Shown here: in pieces, positions 8,220-15,159 of the stretch
Numbering within the stretch: the first letter of the stretch is position 1
How the letters are laid out: each line of letters begins with the position of its first letter
From: Planctomycetota bacterium
GTDB taxonomy: Bacteria > Planctomycetota > SBBH01 > JAHFOU01
Direction of reading: 5' to 3'
Assembly (NCBI GenBank): GCA_023261525.1
Contig: JAHFOU010000010.1
Coordinates: 1-18,647 of the forward strand
DNA: 18,647 nucleotides
Position numbers and translations under genes: made by a program
The notes under the pieces: generated by a model
What the model saw: the letters and a program-made list of their open reading frames with translations, nothing else
The model's database searches: none
What the model was told of the DNA's origin: nothing

Positions 8220-9538
8220 AGTTCCTCCGCGACAAGGCGGCCGAGCTCCTGGGCTCGCGCTTCGCCAAGAACTCCGTCTGGATGATCGTGCCGACCCTGG
8301 CCAGCATGGTCTCGGACTTCCTGTTCTGGCGCCTGGCCGGCTCCGAGATCCTGGGCGTGGTGTCCCTGGTCAAGCGGGCCGTGGAGTTCGTCGGGAGCTT
8401 CGACCTGATGCTGGACGAGGCCCTCACCCGGGCCCTGATCCAGTACCGGGCCCCGGCGGACCGGGGCAAGGGCCTCTGGGTCATCCGCACCTGCTACGGC
8501 ATCGACGCCGCCATCGGGGGGGTGGTCTTCCTCGTGGTCTGGTGCTGGGTGGCGCCCGGGGCGGCCCTGCTCTACCGGGACTTCCTGGGCAGCGCCCACG
8601 GCGTCGACGCGGCCGAGTTCACCCTGCTGATCCGGATCTACGCGGTCTCCATGCTGACGGGCACCGTCTCGTCCTCCAGCATGGGGGTGCTCCAGGCCTT
8701 CGAGCGCTTCCAGCGCATCGGGAGCCTGTACGCGCTCGAGACCGCCGCCACCCTCTTCCCCCTCCTGGCCTGGGTGGCCGGGTGGGGGATCCGCGGCGTG
8801 ATGGTCGGGCTCCTGGCCCAGGCCCTGCTCATGCACGGGTCCATGCTGGTCATGGCCTGGCGCCTGATCCGGGAGGAGTACCGGGGCGTGAGGCCCGAGC
8901 CCCTGGCGGGGGAGGAGAGGCGCAGGCTCTTCCGCTTCTCCTTCACGGTCACCGCGTCCACCCTGCCCAAGGCCATGCTCAGGACCCTGGACGTGGCCAT
9001 CCTCGGGAAATACGCCACGGCCGCCCAGGTGGGGTGCTACCAGGGCGCGAAGGGCTATGCCAGCAAGCTGGGCTTCTTCGCCGGCCCCATCGGGTCGGTG
9101 CTCTTCCCCCGCCTGACCAAGCACGCGGCGGAGGGGGACTGGAAGCGCTTCCGCTCCGACGTCTGGCGCCTGACGGGCTGGATGGCGGCGGTGAGCCTGC
9201 CCCTGATGGGGCTGATGGTGCTGGTGTTCCCGCCCCTGATGACCTACGTGGTGCACGTGGACTGGCGGCCCGTCCTGCCGGCCATGCTGTGGATCCTGGG
9301 GGCCTCCCTCCTGACCAACCTGACCTGCTTCCTCCGCCCGGCCATCCTGGCCATCGGGAGGCCGGGGATCTCGGTCTGGACGAACTGCGTGATGCTGGCG
9401 GTGCTCTTCGTCTCGGCGACGCTGCTGGCGGAGCGCTCCCAGGACCTGGGCGTGGCCCAGGCCTGGTTCCTGTCCAACGTGGTGGTAGTGGGGATGGGGC
9501 TGGGGCTGCTGGCCAGGGCGGCCCGGGAAAGCCGTTGA
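8216..9538 (+). CDS. Wzx-like polysaccharide flippase (MOP superfamily)
   Basis: A 440-residue membrane protein with many long hydrophobic stretches, roughly 12 by eye, in the pattern of the MOP/PST family that flips lipid-linked oligosaccharides across the inner membrane. The N-terminal FAKNSVWMIVPTLASMVSDFLFWRLAGSE is like the first helices of Wzx proteins, and a charged cytoplasmic loop (RLIREEYRGVRPEPLAGEERRRLF) divides the two halves. A second-half helix start (FSFTVTASTLPKAMLRTLD) with VAILGKYATAAQVGCYQGA is also typical. It marks the cluster as Wzx-dependent rather than ABC-transporter-dependent, at least for what is visible. The start overlaps the aminotransferase by ATGA. The nearest GAGG is 14 bases away, so translation probably depends on coupling. 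The stop codon lies inside the -35 element of the promoter that follows. Confidence 0.9.
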   Translation: MKFLRDKAAELLGSRFAKNSVWMIVPTLASMVSDFLFWRLAGSEILGVVSLVKRAVEFVGSFDLMLDEALTRALIQYRAPADRGKGLWVIRTCYGIDAAIGGVVFLVVWCWVAPGAALLYRDFLGSAHGVDAAEFTLLIRIYAVSMLTGTVSSSSMGVLQAFERFQRIGSLYALETAATLFPLLAWVAGWGIRGVMVGLLAQALLMHGSMLVMAWRLIREEYRGVRPEPLAGEERRRLFRFSFTVTASTLPKAMLRTLDVAILGKYATAAQVGCYQGAKGYASKLGFFAGPIGSVLFPRLTKHAAEGDWKRFRSDVWRLTGWMAAVSLPLMGLMVLVFPPLMTYVVHVDWRPVLPAMLWILGASLLTNLTCFLRPAILAIGRPGISVWTNCVMLAVLFVSATLLAERSQDLGVAQAWFLSNVVVVGMGLGLLARAARESR

Positions 9539-9562
9539 CGCAAAACATGACGTTTCTATAAT
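9535..9562 (+). promoter_or_regulatory. Predicted sigma70-type promoter inside the operon
   Basis: TTGACG at 9535-9540 and a perfect TATAAT at 9557-9562, separated by 16 bp. This is five of six plus six of six matches to the sigma70 consensus, in a locally AT-rich stretch of an otherwise very GC-rich region. The -35 element overlaps the flippase stop codon. The predicted transcription start is near 9569, about 30 bases before the next gene's GTG. It would give independent expression of the radical SAM gene at 9598 and the FkbH-ACP module after it. Confidence 0.7.
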
Positions 9563-9591
9563 CTCTTTCTACAGCGAATCTTAGGGAGATT
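9560..9591 (+). promoter_or_regulatory. Possible hairpin covering the ribosome binding site of the 9598 gene
   Basis: AATCTCTTT at 9560-9568 can pair with AGGGAGATT at 9583-9591: six Watson-Crick pairs, two U-G pairs and one U-A pair around a 14-base loop. The 3' arm contains the AGGGAG ribosome binding site (9583-9588), which lies 9 bases before the GTG start. A transcript starting near 9569 would lack the 5' arm, so only read-through RNA from upstream could form the hairpin. The pairing is seen in sequence; the regulatory effect is inference. Confidence 0.35.
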
Positions 9592-9597
9592 GACCAC

Positions 9598-11037
9598 GTG
9601 AAAGTCCTGCTCATCTGGCCCCCGTACCAGCGCCTCATGGGCTACTCCTTCGTCTACTACCCCGTCGGCATCTCCTACATCTCCGGCACCCTGCGCAAGG
9701 CCGGCCACGAGTCCTTCGTCTACAACATGAACGTGCCCGCGCCGGGCGAGCCCGAGCTCCCGCGGGAGGGCTCCCGCCAGCGTTTCGTCGCCCTGCTCGA
9801 CGACGACGCCTGCCCGGTCTGGCAGGAGTTGAGACAGGTCCTGCGGGAGCAGAAGCCCGACATGGTCGGGATCTCCACCATGACCATCTTCGCCGCCTCC
9901 GCGCGGCGCATCTCTCGCATCGTCAAGCAGGAGTGCCCCGACGCCTGGGTGGTCTGGGGCGGGCCGCACCCGACCTCCTGCGACGAGGAGGTCCTGCGGG
10001 GCGACAGCGTCGAGTTCTGCGCCCGCCGCGAGGGCGAGGAGACGATGCTGGAGCTGGTCAACGCCCTGGCGGGGGGGCTGCGCGGGGACTTCTCGTCCAT
10101 CCCCGGTCTCTCGTGGCGCAGCCCCGAGGGGAAGTGCGTGCACAACCCGGACCGGACCCTGATCAAGAGCCTGGACGAGATGCCCCATCCGGACAAGGAC
10201 AACGTGGTCCTCCGCGAGTACTACCAGACGAGCCACTTCAACAACGTCTTCACGGCGCGGGGATGCCCCTTCAAGTGCAACTTCTGCGCCCAGGACAAGG
10301 TCTGGACCCGGGTGATCCGGTACCGCTCCCTGGCCAGCATCAAGGACGAGATCGACACCCTGGTCGACCGCTACGGCTTCACCCAGATCAACTTCATGGA
10401 CGACACCTTCACGGCGGACAAGAAGCGGACCCGCGAGATCTCCCAGTACATGAAGTCGAAGAAGCTGACCTGGAACAACTACACCCGCGCCGACTGCCTG
10501 ACCGAGGACCTGGTCAAGGAGATGGCCGACTGCGGCTGCACCGAGATCGGCCTCGGCCTGGAGTCCGCCTCGGAGGGCATGCTCAAGCACCTGGTCAAGG
10601 ACGAGTCGGTGGAGGAGATCGAGCGCGCCATGCGCTGGTGCCAGGATGCGGGCATGGTCCTGCACATGTTCGTCATGACGGCCATCCCCGACGAGACCCA
10701 GGAGGACTTCGACAAGACCCTGGCCTTCATGAAGCGCTTCAAGAACGTGGACTGGAGCTTCGGGCTCTTCGGCCCCTTGCCCGACACCGGCCTGTACGAC
10801 ATCGCGGTGGACCGGGGCCTGGCCCCCGTCGACGTGAACTGGGAGGCCATCTCCCGCTCGGAGGAGGGCTTCGAGCTCCGCCGCACCAAGCACTTCGACC
10901 AGGAAGGCATCCAGCGCAACCTGAACCGCCTGATCCGCTACAAGAAGTGGGACGACTTCAACCGCCTGCCTTTAAGCGGGAAGCTGGCCAAGATCCAGAA
11001 GCGCTTCTTCCGGTTCAAGTCCGGGGTCCAGACCTAG
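9598..11037 (+). CDS. B12-binding-type radical SAM protein
   Basis: A 479-residue protein of the cobalamin-binding radical SAM group. The N-terminal domain (about 1-170) opens with MKVLLIWPPYQR and YPVGISYISGTLRKAGH, with VGISTMTIFAASAR, VVWGGPHPTSCDEEVL and REGEETMLEL at the expected strand ends; no DxHxxG is seen. The radical SAM cluster cysteines are Cys223, Cys227 and Cys230 in RGCPFKCNFC. INFMDDTFT, GLGLESASEGML and VMTAIPDETQEDF are later barrel motifs. The layout matches the 622 gene, but sequence similarity looks moderate, so the two probably do different reactions. The GTG start is fixed by AGGGAG at 9583-9588, and the gene has its own promoter. It is followed after 2 bases by the FkbH gene, which suggests it serves the acyl/ACP module or the sugar that module decorates. 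Confidence 0.92.
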   Translation: MKVLLIWPPYQRLMGYSFVYYPVGISYISGTLRKAGHESFVYNMNVPAPGEPELPREGSRQRFVALLDDDACPVWQELRQVLREQKPDMVGISTMTIFAASARRISRIVKQECPDAWVVWGGPHPTSCDEEVLRGDSVEFCARREGEETMLELVNALAGGLRGDFSSIPGLSWRSPEGKCVHNPDRTLIKSLDEMPHPDKDNVVLREYYQTSHFNNVFTARGCPFKCNFCAQDKVWTRVIRYRSLASIKDEIDTLVDRYGFTQINFMDDTFTADKKRTREISQYMKSKKLTWNNYTRADCLTEDLVKEMADCGCTEIGLGLESASEGMLKHLVKDESVEEIERAMRWCQDAGMVLHMFVMTAIPDETQEDFDKTLAFMKRFKNVDWSFGLFGPLPDTGLYDIAVDRGLAPVDVNWEAISRSEEGFELRRTKHFDQEGIQRNLNRLIRYKKWDDFNRLPLSGKLAKIQKRFFRFKSGVQT

Positions 11038-11039
11038 GC

Positions 11040-12695
11040 TTGCGTCTCCGTCTGGTCGGCTCCTCCACCCTCGATCCCCTCGCCCAGGCGATCCGCCGCG
11101 CCGCGCCGGCCTGCCAGGTCTCCCTGGCGCCCTACGCCCAGTTCCGCCAGGCCCTGCTGGGGCCCTCCGAGCCGGGCATCGTCGACGTCCTGGTCACCGA
11201 CCTCGACGCCTGGATCCCGGACGGGGCCCACGGCCTGATGGCGCTCTCCCCGGCGGACCGCGTCCGGGTCCGCGAGGAGATGGCGCGGGACGTGGGGGCC
11301 TTTGCCGCCGGAGGCCGGCACCTGGTGGTGGCCACCCTGCCCGCGCCCGTCCGGCCGGTGCTGGGCTACGCGGACTGGCAGGCCCCCGAGGGGGAGAGCG
11401 CCTGGATCCATGCGGCCAACGCCGCGCTCGCGGAGGCCCTGAGGGCCCATCCTTCCACGAGGCTGTGGGACCTCGGCGGCCTGCGCGCGGCCTTCGGGCT
11501 GGCCGCCTCCGAGGATCCCCGCCTGCTGTTTTTGGGCGACATCCGGATGTCCCCGGACTTCGCCGCCGCCGCCGCCGCCGACCTCCTGCGCCTCGTCGGG
11601 ACCCTGGAGGTCCCGCCCTGCAAGGTGCTGGCCCTGGACCTGGACGGCACCCTCTGGGGGGGGCTGGCCGGAGAAGAGGGCCTGGGCGTGGCGGTGGGGC
11701 CCGAGTCCCCGCTGGGCAAGGCCTTCCAGGCCTTCCAGCGCCAGGTCCTCTCCCTCAAGCGCCGCGGCGTCCTCCTGGTCGCCGTCAGCAAGAACGACGA
11801 GGCCGCCGCGCTGGAGATCCTGGACCGCCACCCCGGCATGCTCCTGAGGCGCTCCGACCTGGCCGCCTGGCGCATCAACTGGGAGGACAAGGCCTCCAAC
11901 CTCAAGGCCCTGGCCGCCGAGCTGAACCTGGGCCTGGACAGCTTCGCCTTCTGGGACGACCAGCCCTTCGAGCGGGAGTGGGTGCGTCAGGCCTGCCCCG
12001 GGGTGAAGGTCGCCGAGGTCCCGGCCGATCCCGCCCGCTACGCCTCCGCCCTGGCCGCCTGGTCGGCCTTCGACGCCTCGGCCCTCACCGAGGAGGACCG
12101 CCTGCGCGGGGGCCAGTACGCGGCCGAGCGCTCCCGGCGGGAACTCCAGGCCTCCAGCGGTACGTTGGAAGACTATCTGGCCTCCCTCCAGACCCGGGTG
12201 AGGATCTTCCGCCCGGAGGCGGGCGACCTGGCCCGCCTGGTCCAGCTCTTCCAGCGCACCAACCAGTTCAACCTGACCACGCGGCGGAGGGACGAGGCGG
12301 AGCTCAAGCCCCTGCTCTCCTCCCGGGATGCCCGGGTCCTGGCCATGCGCCTGACGGACCGCTTCGGGGACCAGGGCCTGGTGGGGGTGGCCATGCTGGA
12401 GCGCCGGGAGGGCGCCTGGCAGGTCAGCGACTTCCTGATGTCCTGCCGGGTCCTGGGGCGTCAGGCCGAGACGGCCCTTCTTCTCGCCTGCCTGAAAGAG
12501 ATCGGGGAGGGGAAGGTCCTGGCCATCCGTGTGCCGACCGCCAAGAACGGATTGACGGCGGACTTCTATCCCTCCTGCGGATTCGTGCTGGAATCCGCCG
12601 CGGCGGAGGCTCAGACTTTCCGCCTCCAGGCCGGGAAGGCCCCGGCCTGGCCCGCGTGGATCGTCCGGGAGGAGGGCGCTGCCCATGGATCCTAG
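11040..12695 (+). CDS. FkbH-like HAD-family protein (predicted glyceryl-ACP loading enzyme)
   Basis: A 551-residue protein with the three-part FkbH layout. An N-terminal SGNH/flavodoxin-like region begins RLRLVGSSTLDPL. A HAD domain follows with LALDLDGTLWGG (nucleophile Asp200 and Asp202), AVSKNDEAAAL and DDQPFEREWVR. A C-terminal GNAT-like region contains NQFNLTTRR, FGDQGLVGV and FLMSCRVLGR; Cys469 in the last is conserved in the family as far as I recall. FkbH proteins take 1,3-bisphosphoglycerate, remove phosphate and load the glyceryl group onto an acyl carrier protein, as in tetronate and methoxymalonyl pathways. They also occur in polysaccharide clusters. The start is taken as TTG at 11040, 2 bases after the upstream stop, because it yields the conserved N-terminus; no strong ribosome site is seen. 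It overlaps the ACP gene by 11 bp, its natural partner. Confidence 0.92.
   Translation: MRLRLVGSSTLDPLAQAIRRAAPACQVSLAPYAQFRQALLGPSEPGIVDVLVTDLDAWIPDGAHGLMALSPADRVRVREEMARDVGAFAAGGRHLVVATLPAPVRPVLGYADWQAPEGESAWIHAANAALAEALRAHPSTRLWDLGGLRAAFGLAASEDPRLLFLGDIRMSPDFAAAAAADLLRLVGTLEVPPCKVLALDLDGTLWGGLAGEEGLGVAVGPESPLGKAFQAFQRQVLSLKRRGVLLVAVSKNDEAAALEILDRHPGMLLRRSDLAAWRINWEDKASNLKALAAELNLGLDSFAFWDDQPFEREWVRQACPGVKVAEVPADPARYASALAAWSAFDASALTEEDRLRGGQYAAERSRRELQASSGTLEDYLASLQTRVRIFRPEAGDLARLVQLFQRTNQFNLTTRRRDEAELKPLLSSRDARVLAMRLTDRFGDQGLVGVAMLERREGAWQVSDFLMSCRVLGRQAETALLLACLKEIGEGKVLAIRVPTAKNGLTADFYPSCGFVLESAAAEAQTFRLQAGKAPAWPAWIVREEGAAHGS
12667..12676 (+). promoter_or_regulatory. Strong ribosome binding site for the ACP gene
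   Basis: GGGAGGAGGG ends 8 bases before the ATG at 12685, inside the 3' end of the FkbH gene. It is one of the purest Shine-Dalgarno tracts among these junctions and decides the ACP start. It may allow more ACP than FkbH to be made from one message, as expected for a carrier protein. Confidence 0.7.
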
Positions 12696-12912
12696 GCTGG
12701 TGACTGCCCTTGCGGAGACCTTCGGCGCGGATCCGGCCTCGGTCTCGGAGGCCACGTCCCCCAAGACCCTGGCCACCTGGGATTCCCTGGGCCACCTGAA
12801 CCTCGTGGCCGCCCTGGAGAAGGCCTTCGCCGTCTCCTTCACGATGGAGGAGACCCTGGCCATGGAGGACGCGGGGGCCATCCAGCGCATCCTGGCCGCC
12901 AAGCGGCCATGA
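12685..12912 (+). CDS. Acyl carrier protein (stand-alone, 75 aa)
   Basis: A 75-residue protein of the phosphopantetheine-carrier fold. The attachment serine is Ser34 in TWDSLGHLNLV, the usual DSL motif at the start of helix 2. The later ALEKAFAVSFTMEETLAM segment matches helix 3 and the loop before it. The length is normal for a discrete ACP. A 4'-phosphopantetheinyl transferase must act on it, and none is visible here. It overlaps FkbH by 11 bp and the next gene by ATGA, so its direct partners are probably FkbH as loading enzyme and the GNAT-like protein or the SDR/MaoC pair as users. It is not expected to be the housekeeping fatty-acid ACP, given its context and divergent sequence. Confidence 0.9.
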   Translation: MDPRLVTALAETFGADPASVSEATSPKTLATWDSLGHLNLVAALEKAFAVSFTMEETLAMEDAGAIQRILAAKRP

Positions 12913-13982
12913 GCCCGGCCCTGGTCCCCGCCCGCCCGGAGGACGCCGGGCGCCTGGCGGCCTTCTTCACGCATTTCCCGCCCATCTTCGTGACGCCCTG
13001 GGGCTCGCCCGAGCAGTCCTGGAGGCTTGAAAATCCCGCCAATGCGGACCATGCCCCCAAGGCCTGGATCTTCGAGCCCGCGGCCGGCGAGGTGGCCGGC
13101 TTCCTGGACAGCGCCCCCGCGAAGCTGGAAGCCGGCGGGCGGACCCTGGACGCCTCCTGGGTGACGTCCCTCCTGGTCCGCCCGGACTTCCAGGCCCGGG
13201 GCCTTCCGCCCTGGCTGGTGAAGGCCTGGGCGGCCTCGACGGATCTTTGCCTGGCCTTCGGGACGACGAACGACTCGCGGGCCCTCTTCGAGCACCTGGG
13301 CTGGAAGAACCTGGGCACCGTGACCTACTACCGCCGCCTCCTCGACCCTGGGCCCTTCGTGGCCGACCGCTGGCGGAACCGGGCCGGACGCCTGGCCTCG
13401 GCGGCGCTCCGTCCTGCGGCCTGGATGCTGGAGCCCGCGCCGGTGCGGGAGGGGGAGCGCCTGCTCGGCTGGGAGCTGTTGGAGGAGCTGGACGCCTTCT
13501 GGGGCCGGGTGGGGGGTGGGCTGGGCGTGGCCGTCCGGCGGGACCGCGCCTACGTGGCCTGGCGGTACCGGGACCGTCCCGAGGGGAACTACGAACTGCT
13601 GGGCCTCAAGGTCGGCGGGCGCCTGGAAGGCGTGGCCGTCCTGAGGCACCGCGTCAAGCGGGGCAAGGTCATGGGCCTCCTGGTGGACCTCTGGGGCTCC
13701 CGGGCCCACCTGCCCCTGCTGGTGGCCCATGCGGTGCGCCGCTTCTCGGAGCGGAAGGCCCATGTGGTCCACGTCTTCACCGGGCACGCGGAGCTGGACC
13801 GGGTGCTCAAGGCCTCCGGCTTCCGGGCCAAGCCCACCTCGCTGTACGTGATGTACTACGGCCGCCCCGGCCTGGAGCTCCCGCCGGACCTCCAGGACCT
13901 CCGCCGCTGGTGGGTGCTCCAGGGGGATGCGGATCAGGACCGCCTCCATCTGCCTGGAATCCCGTCCGCCGGGTCCCCATAA
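12909..13982 (+). CDS. GNAT-like acyltransferase (probable tandem GNAT)
   Basis: A 357-residue protein that resembles long GNAT-family acyltransferases found in polysaccharide clusters. The N-terminal half has VPARPEDAGRLAAFF, the WRLENPAN stretch and SWVTSLLVRPDFQARGLPPWL, which matches the acyl-CoA binding region (the Q/RxxGxG/A loop) with the second glycine changed (QARGLP). The C-terminal half has YVAWRYRDRPEGNYELLGL and a second strand set (GRLEGVAVLRHRVKRGKVMGLLVDLWG). The WRY...P...Y motif is common in these families. No membrane segments are seen. Directly after the ACP by ATGA overlap, it is a good candidate to move the ACP-bound acyl group to an amino sugar; that role is inferred from order only. 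The start has no clear ribosome site and depends on coupling to the ACP gene. Confidence 0.75.
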   Translation: MSPALVPARPEDAGRLAAFFTHFPPIFVTPWGSPEQSWRLENPANADHAPKAWIFEPAAGEVAGFLDSAPAKLEAGGRTLDASWVTSLLVRPDFQARGLPPWLVKAWAASTDLCLAFGTTNDSRALFEHLGWKNLGTVTYYRRLLDPGPFVADRWRNRAGRLASAALRPAAWMLEPAPVREGERLLGWELLEELDAFWGRVGGGLGVAVRRDRAYVAWRYRDRPEGNYELLGLKVGGRLEGVAVLRHRVKRGKVMGLLVDLWGSRAHLPLLVAHAVRRFSERKAHVVHVFTGHAELDRVLKASGFRAKPTSLYVMYYGRPGLELPPDLQDLRRWWVLQGDADQDRLHLPGIPSAGSP

Positions 13983-14737
13983 TGCCTCCCGTGAGCCCCG
14001 CCGCCGCCCTCGTGACCGGAGCCAGCCGCGGCATCGGCGCGGCCGTGGCCGAGGCCCTGGCCGCCGAGGGCTTTCCCGTCCTCGTCCACTACCACACCCA
14101 GAAGGACAAGGCCGAGGCGGTGGCCGAACGCATCCGCGCCGCCGGCGGGAAGGCGGCGACGGGGGAGGCGGACCTGTCCACCCCGGAGGGCCCGGCCCGC
14201 CTGATGGCGGCCTGCCGCGAAGCCCTGGGGCCTGTCGGCGTGCTGGTGAACGGCGCGGCCGCTCCGCTGGCGCCCAAGCCCCTAGCCGCGCTGGGCTGGG
14301 AGGCCTTCCAGAAGCCCCTGGACGTCTTTCTGAGGTCGGCCTGGCTCCTGGCCTCGGACGCCCACGCCGACATGGCCAAGGCGAAGTGGGGCCGCATCGT
14401 CCAGATCGGCACGGCCTCCCTCTGGGACGCGCCCCCGCCCGGCTTCGGGCCCTACGTGACGGCCAAGATGGCCCTCCTGGGCCTGACGCGCTCCATGGCG
14501 GCGGAGTGGGGGCCCGAGGGCATCACGGCCAACGTGGTCTCGCCATCCCTGGTGGCCACGGACCTGACGGCCTATATCCCCGCGGCCTTCAAGCAGGCGG
14601 CGGCCCAGCAGACCCCGCGCCGGCGCCTGGCCGAGCCCAAGGACGTGGCGGCCGTGGTGCGCATGCTCTGCTCCCCGGCGGGGGACTTCGTCACGGGGGC
14701 CCACCTTCCCGTGACCGGCGGCTGGAGGATGCCGTGA
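13982..14737 (+). CDS. Short-chain dehydrogenase/reductase (FabG-like)
   Basis: A 251-residue classical SDR. The cofactor loop is TGASRGIG at residues 12-19, and the catalytic YxxxK is Tyr158 to Lys162 in PYVTAK, preceded by the IGTAS segment that holds the Ser/Thr. VVSPSLVATDL and a C-terminal VTGAHLPVTGGW close the fold as in FabG-type reductases. The usual NNAG motif is NGAAAP here, a modest departure. Such enzymes reduce 3-oxoacyl-ACP or -CoA, or oxidise hydroxyl groups of sugars and alcohols, with NAD(P)H. The start is the ATG at 13982, overlapping the previous stop by one base (TAATG). A longer frame upstream is a shadow of the GNAT gene. Its pairing with a MaoC hydratase next door favours an acyl substrate, but this is inference. 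Confidence 0.9.
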   Translation: MPPVSPAAALVTGASRGIGAAVAEALAAEGFPVLVHYHTQKDKAEAVAERIRAAGGKAATGEADLSTPEGPARLMAACREALGPVGVLVNGAAAPLAPKPLAALGWEAFQKPLDVFLRSAWLLASDAHADMAKAKWGRIVQIGTASLWDAPPPGFGPYVTAKMALLGLTRSMAAEWGPEGITANVVSPSLVATDLTAYIPAAFKQAAAQQTPRRRLAEPKDVAAVVRMLCSPAGDFVTGAHLPVTGGWRMP

Positions 14738-15159
14738 GGGAGGCGGCCAGCCTCTCCTTCGCCGAGCTCCGCGAGGGCCAGTCCGCCGTCCTCGAGCGCA
14801 GGGTCGATGCCGGGGACGTGGAGGCCTTCGCGAAGCTGAGCGGGGACTACAGCCCCCTCCACGTGGACGAGGCCTTTGCGAAGACCACCCGCTTCGGTTG
14901 CCGCGTGGCCCATGGCATGGTCCTGGGCTCCTTCGTCTCCACCCTGGTGGGGATGGACCTGCCGGGGCGCCACGCCGTCCTCGTCTCGGTCTCCCTGGAG
15001 TTCCGCAAGCCGGTCTTCCTGGGCGACACGGTCCGCGTCGAGGCCACCGTGGCCCGCAAGGTGGAGGTTTCCCGGATGATCGAGCTGGCGGTGACGGCCT
15101 CCAACCAGCGGGGCGAGGCCGTGGCCTCCGGGTCCGCCAAGGTCCTGGTGACCGCGTGA
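14734..15159 (+). CDS. MaoC-like hydratase/dehydratase
   Basis: A 141-residue single hot-dog domain of the MaoC dehydratase type. The hydratase signature is SGDYSPLHVDEAFA, with the catalytic pair Asp38 and His43, followed by FGCRVAHGMVLGS. The rest (VSLEFRKPVFLGDTVRVEATV) is the usual second half of the fold. These enzymes hydrate trans-2-enoyl-CoA or -ACP to (R)-3-hydroxyacyl thioesters or do the reverse. The GTG start at 14734 overlaps the SDR stop (GTGA) with GGAGG at 14724-14728, 5 bases upstream. This start gives a normal length for the family. With the SDR it forms a reductase-hydratase pair that could make or use a 3-hydroxyacyl group; no ketosynthase or acyl-CoA ligase is in the window to supply a longer chain. 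Confidence 0.93.
   Translation: MREAASLSFAELREGQSAVLERRVDAGDVEAFAKLSGDYSPLHVDEAFAKTTRFGCRVAHGMVLGSFVSTLVGMDLPGRHAVLVSVSLEFRKPVFLGDTVRVEATVARKVEVSRMIELAVTASNQRGEAVASGSAKVLVTA

Noticed and set aside
9539..9597. Rho-independent terminator between the flippase and the radical SAM gene
   Set aside because: The only stem here is AT-rich, has a long loop and overlaps the ribosome binding site, with no U-run after it. It does not look like a terminator.
9933..11039. An upstream extension of the FkbH frame through the radical SAM gene
   Set aside because: The extended part is an out-of-frame shadow rich in Arg, Pro and Gly. TTG at 11040 gives the expected RLRLVGSSTLD start of FkbH proteins.
11034..13949. 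A very long open frame on the - strand opposite the FkbH, ACP and GNAT genes
   Set aside because: Its translation is a low-complexity Gly/Pro/Arg/Gln-rich chain without domains, while the + strand holds clear protein families there. GC-rich DNA gives such shadows routinely; the same applies to the - strand frames at 1880-3304, 3297-4646, 5815-7059, 8072-9256, 9556-10893 and 14847-16205.
14728..14737. SDR and MaoC as one fused gene
   Set aside because: The frames differ and the SDR has a clear C-terminus (VTGGW) before its stop; GTGA overlap with GGAGG upstream marks a separate MaoC start.
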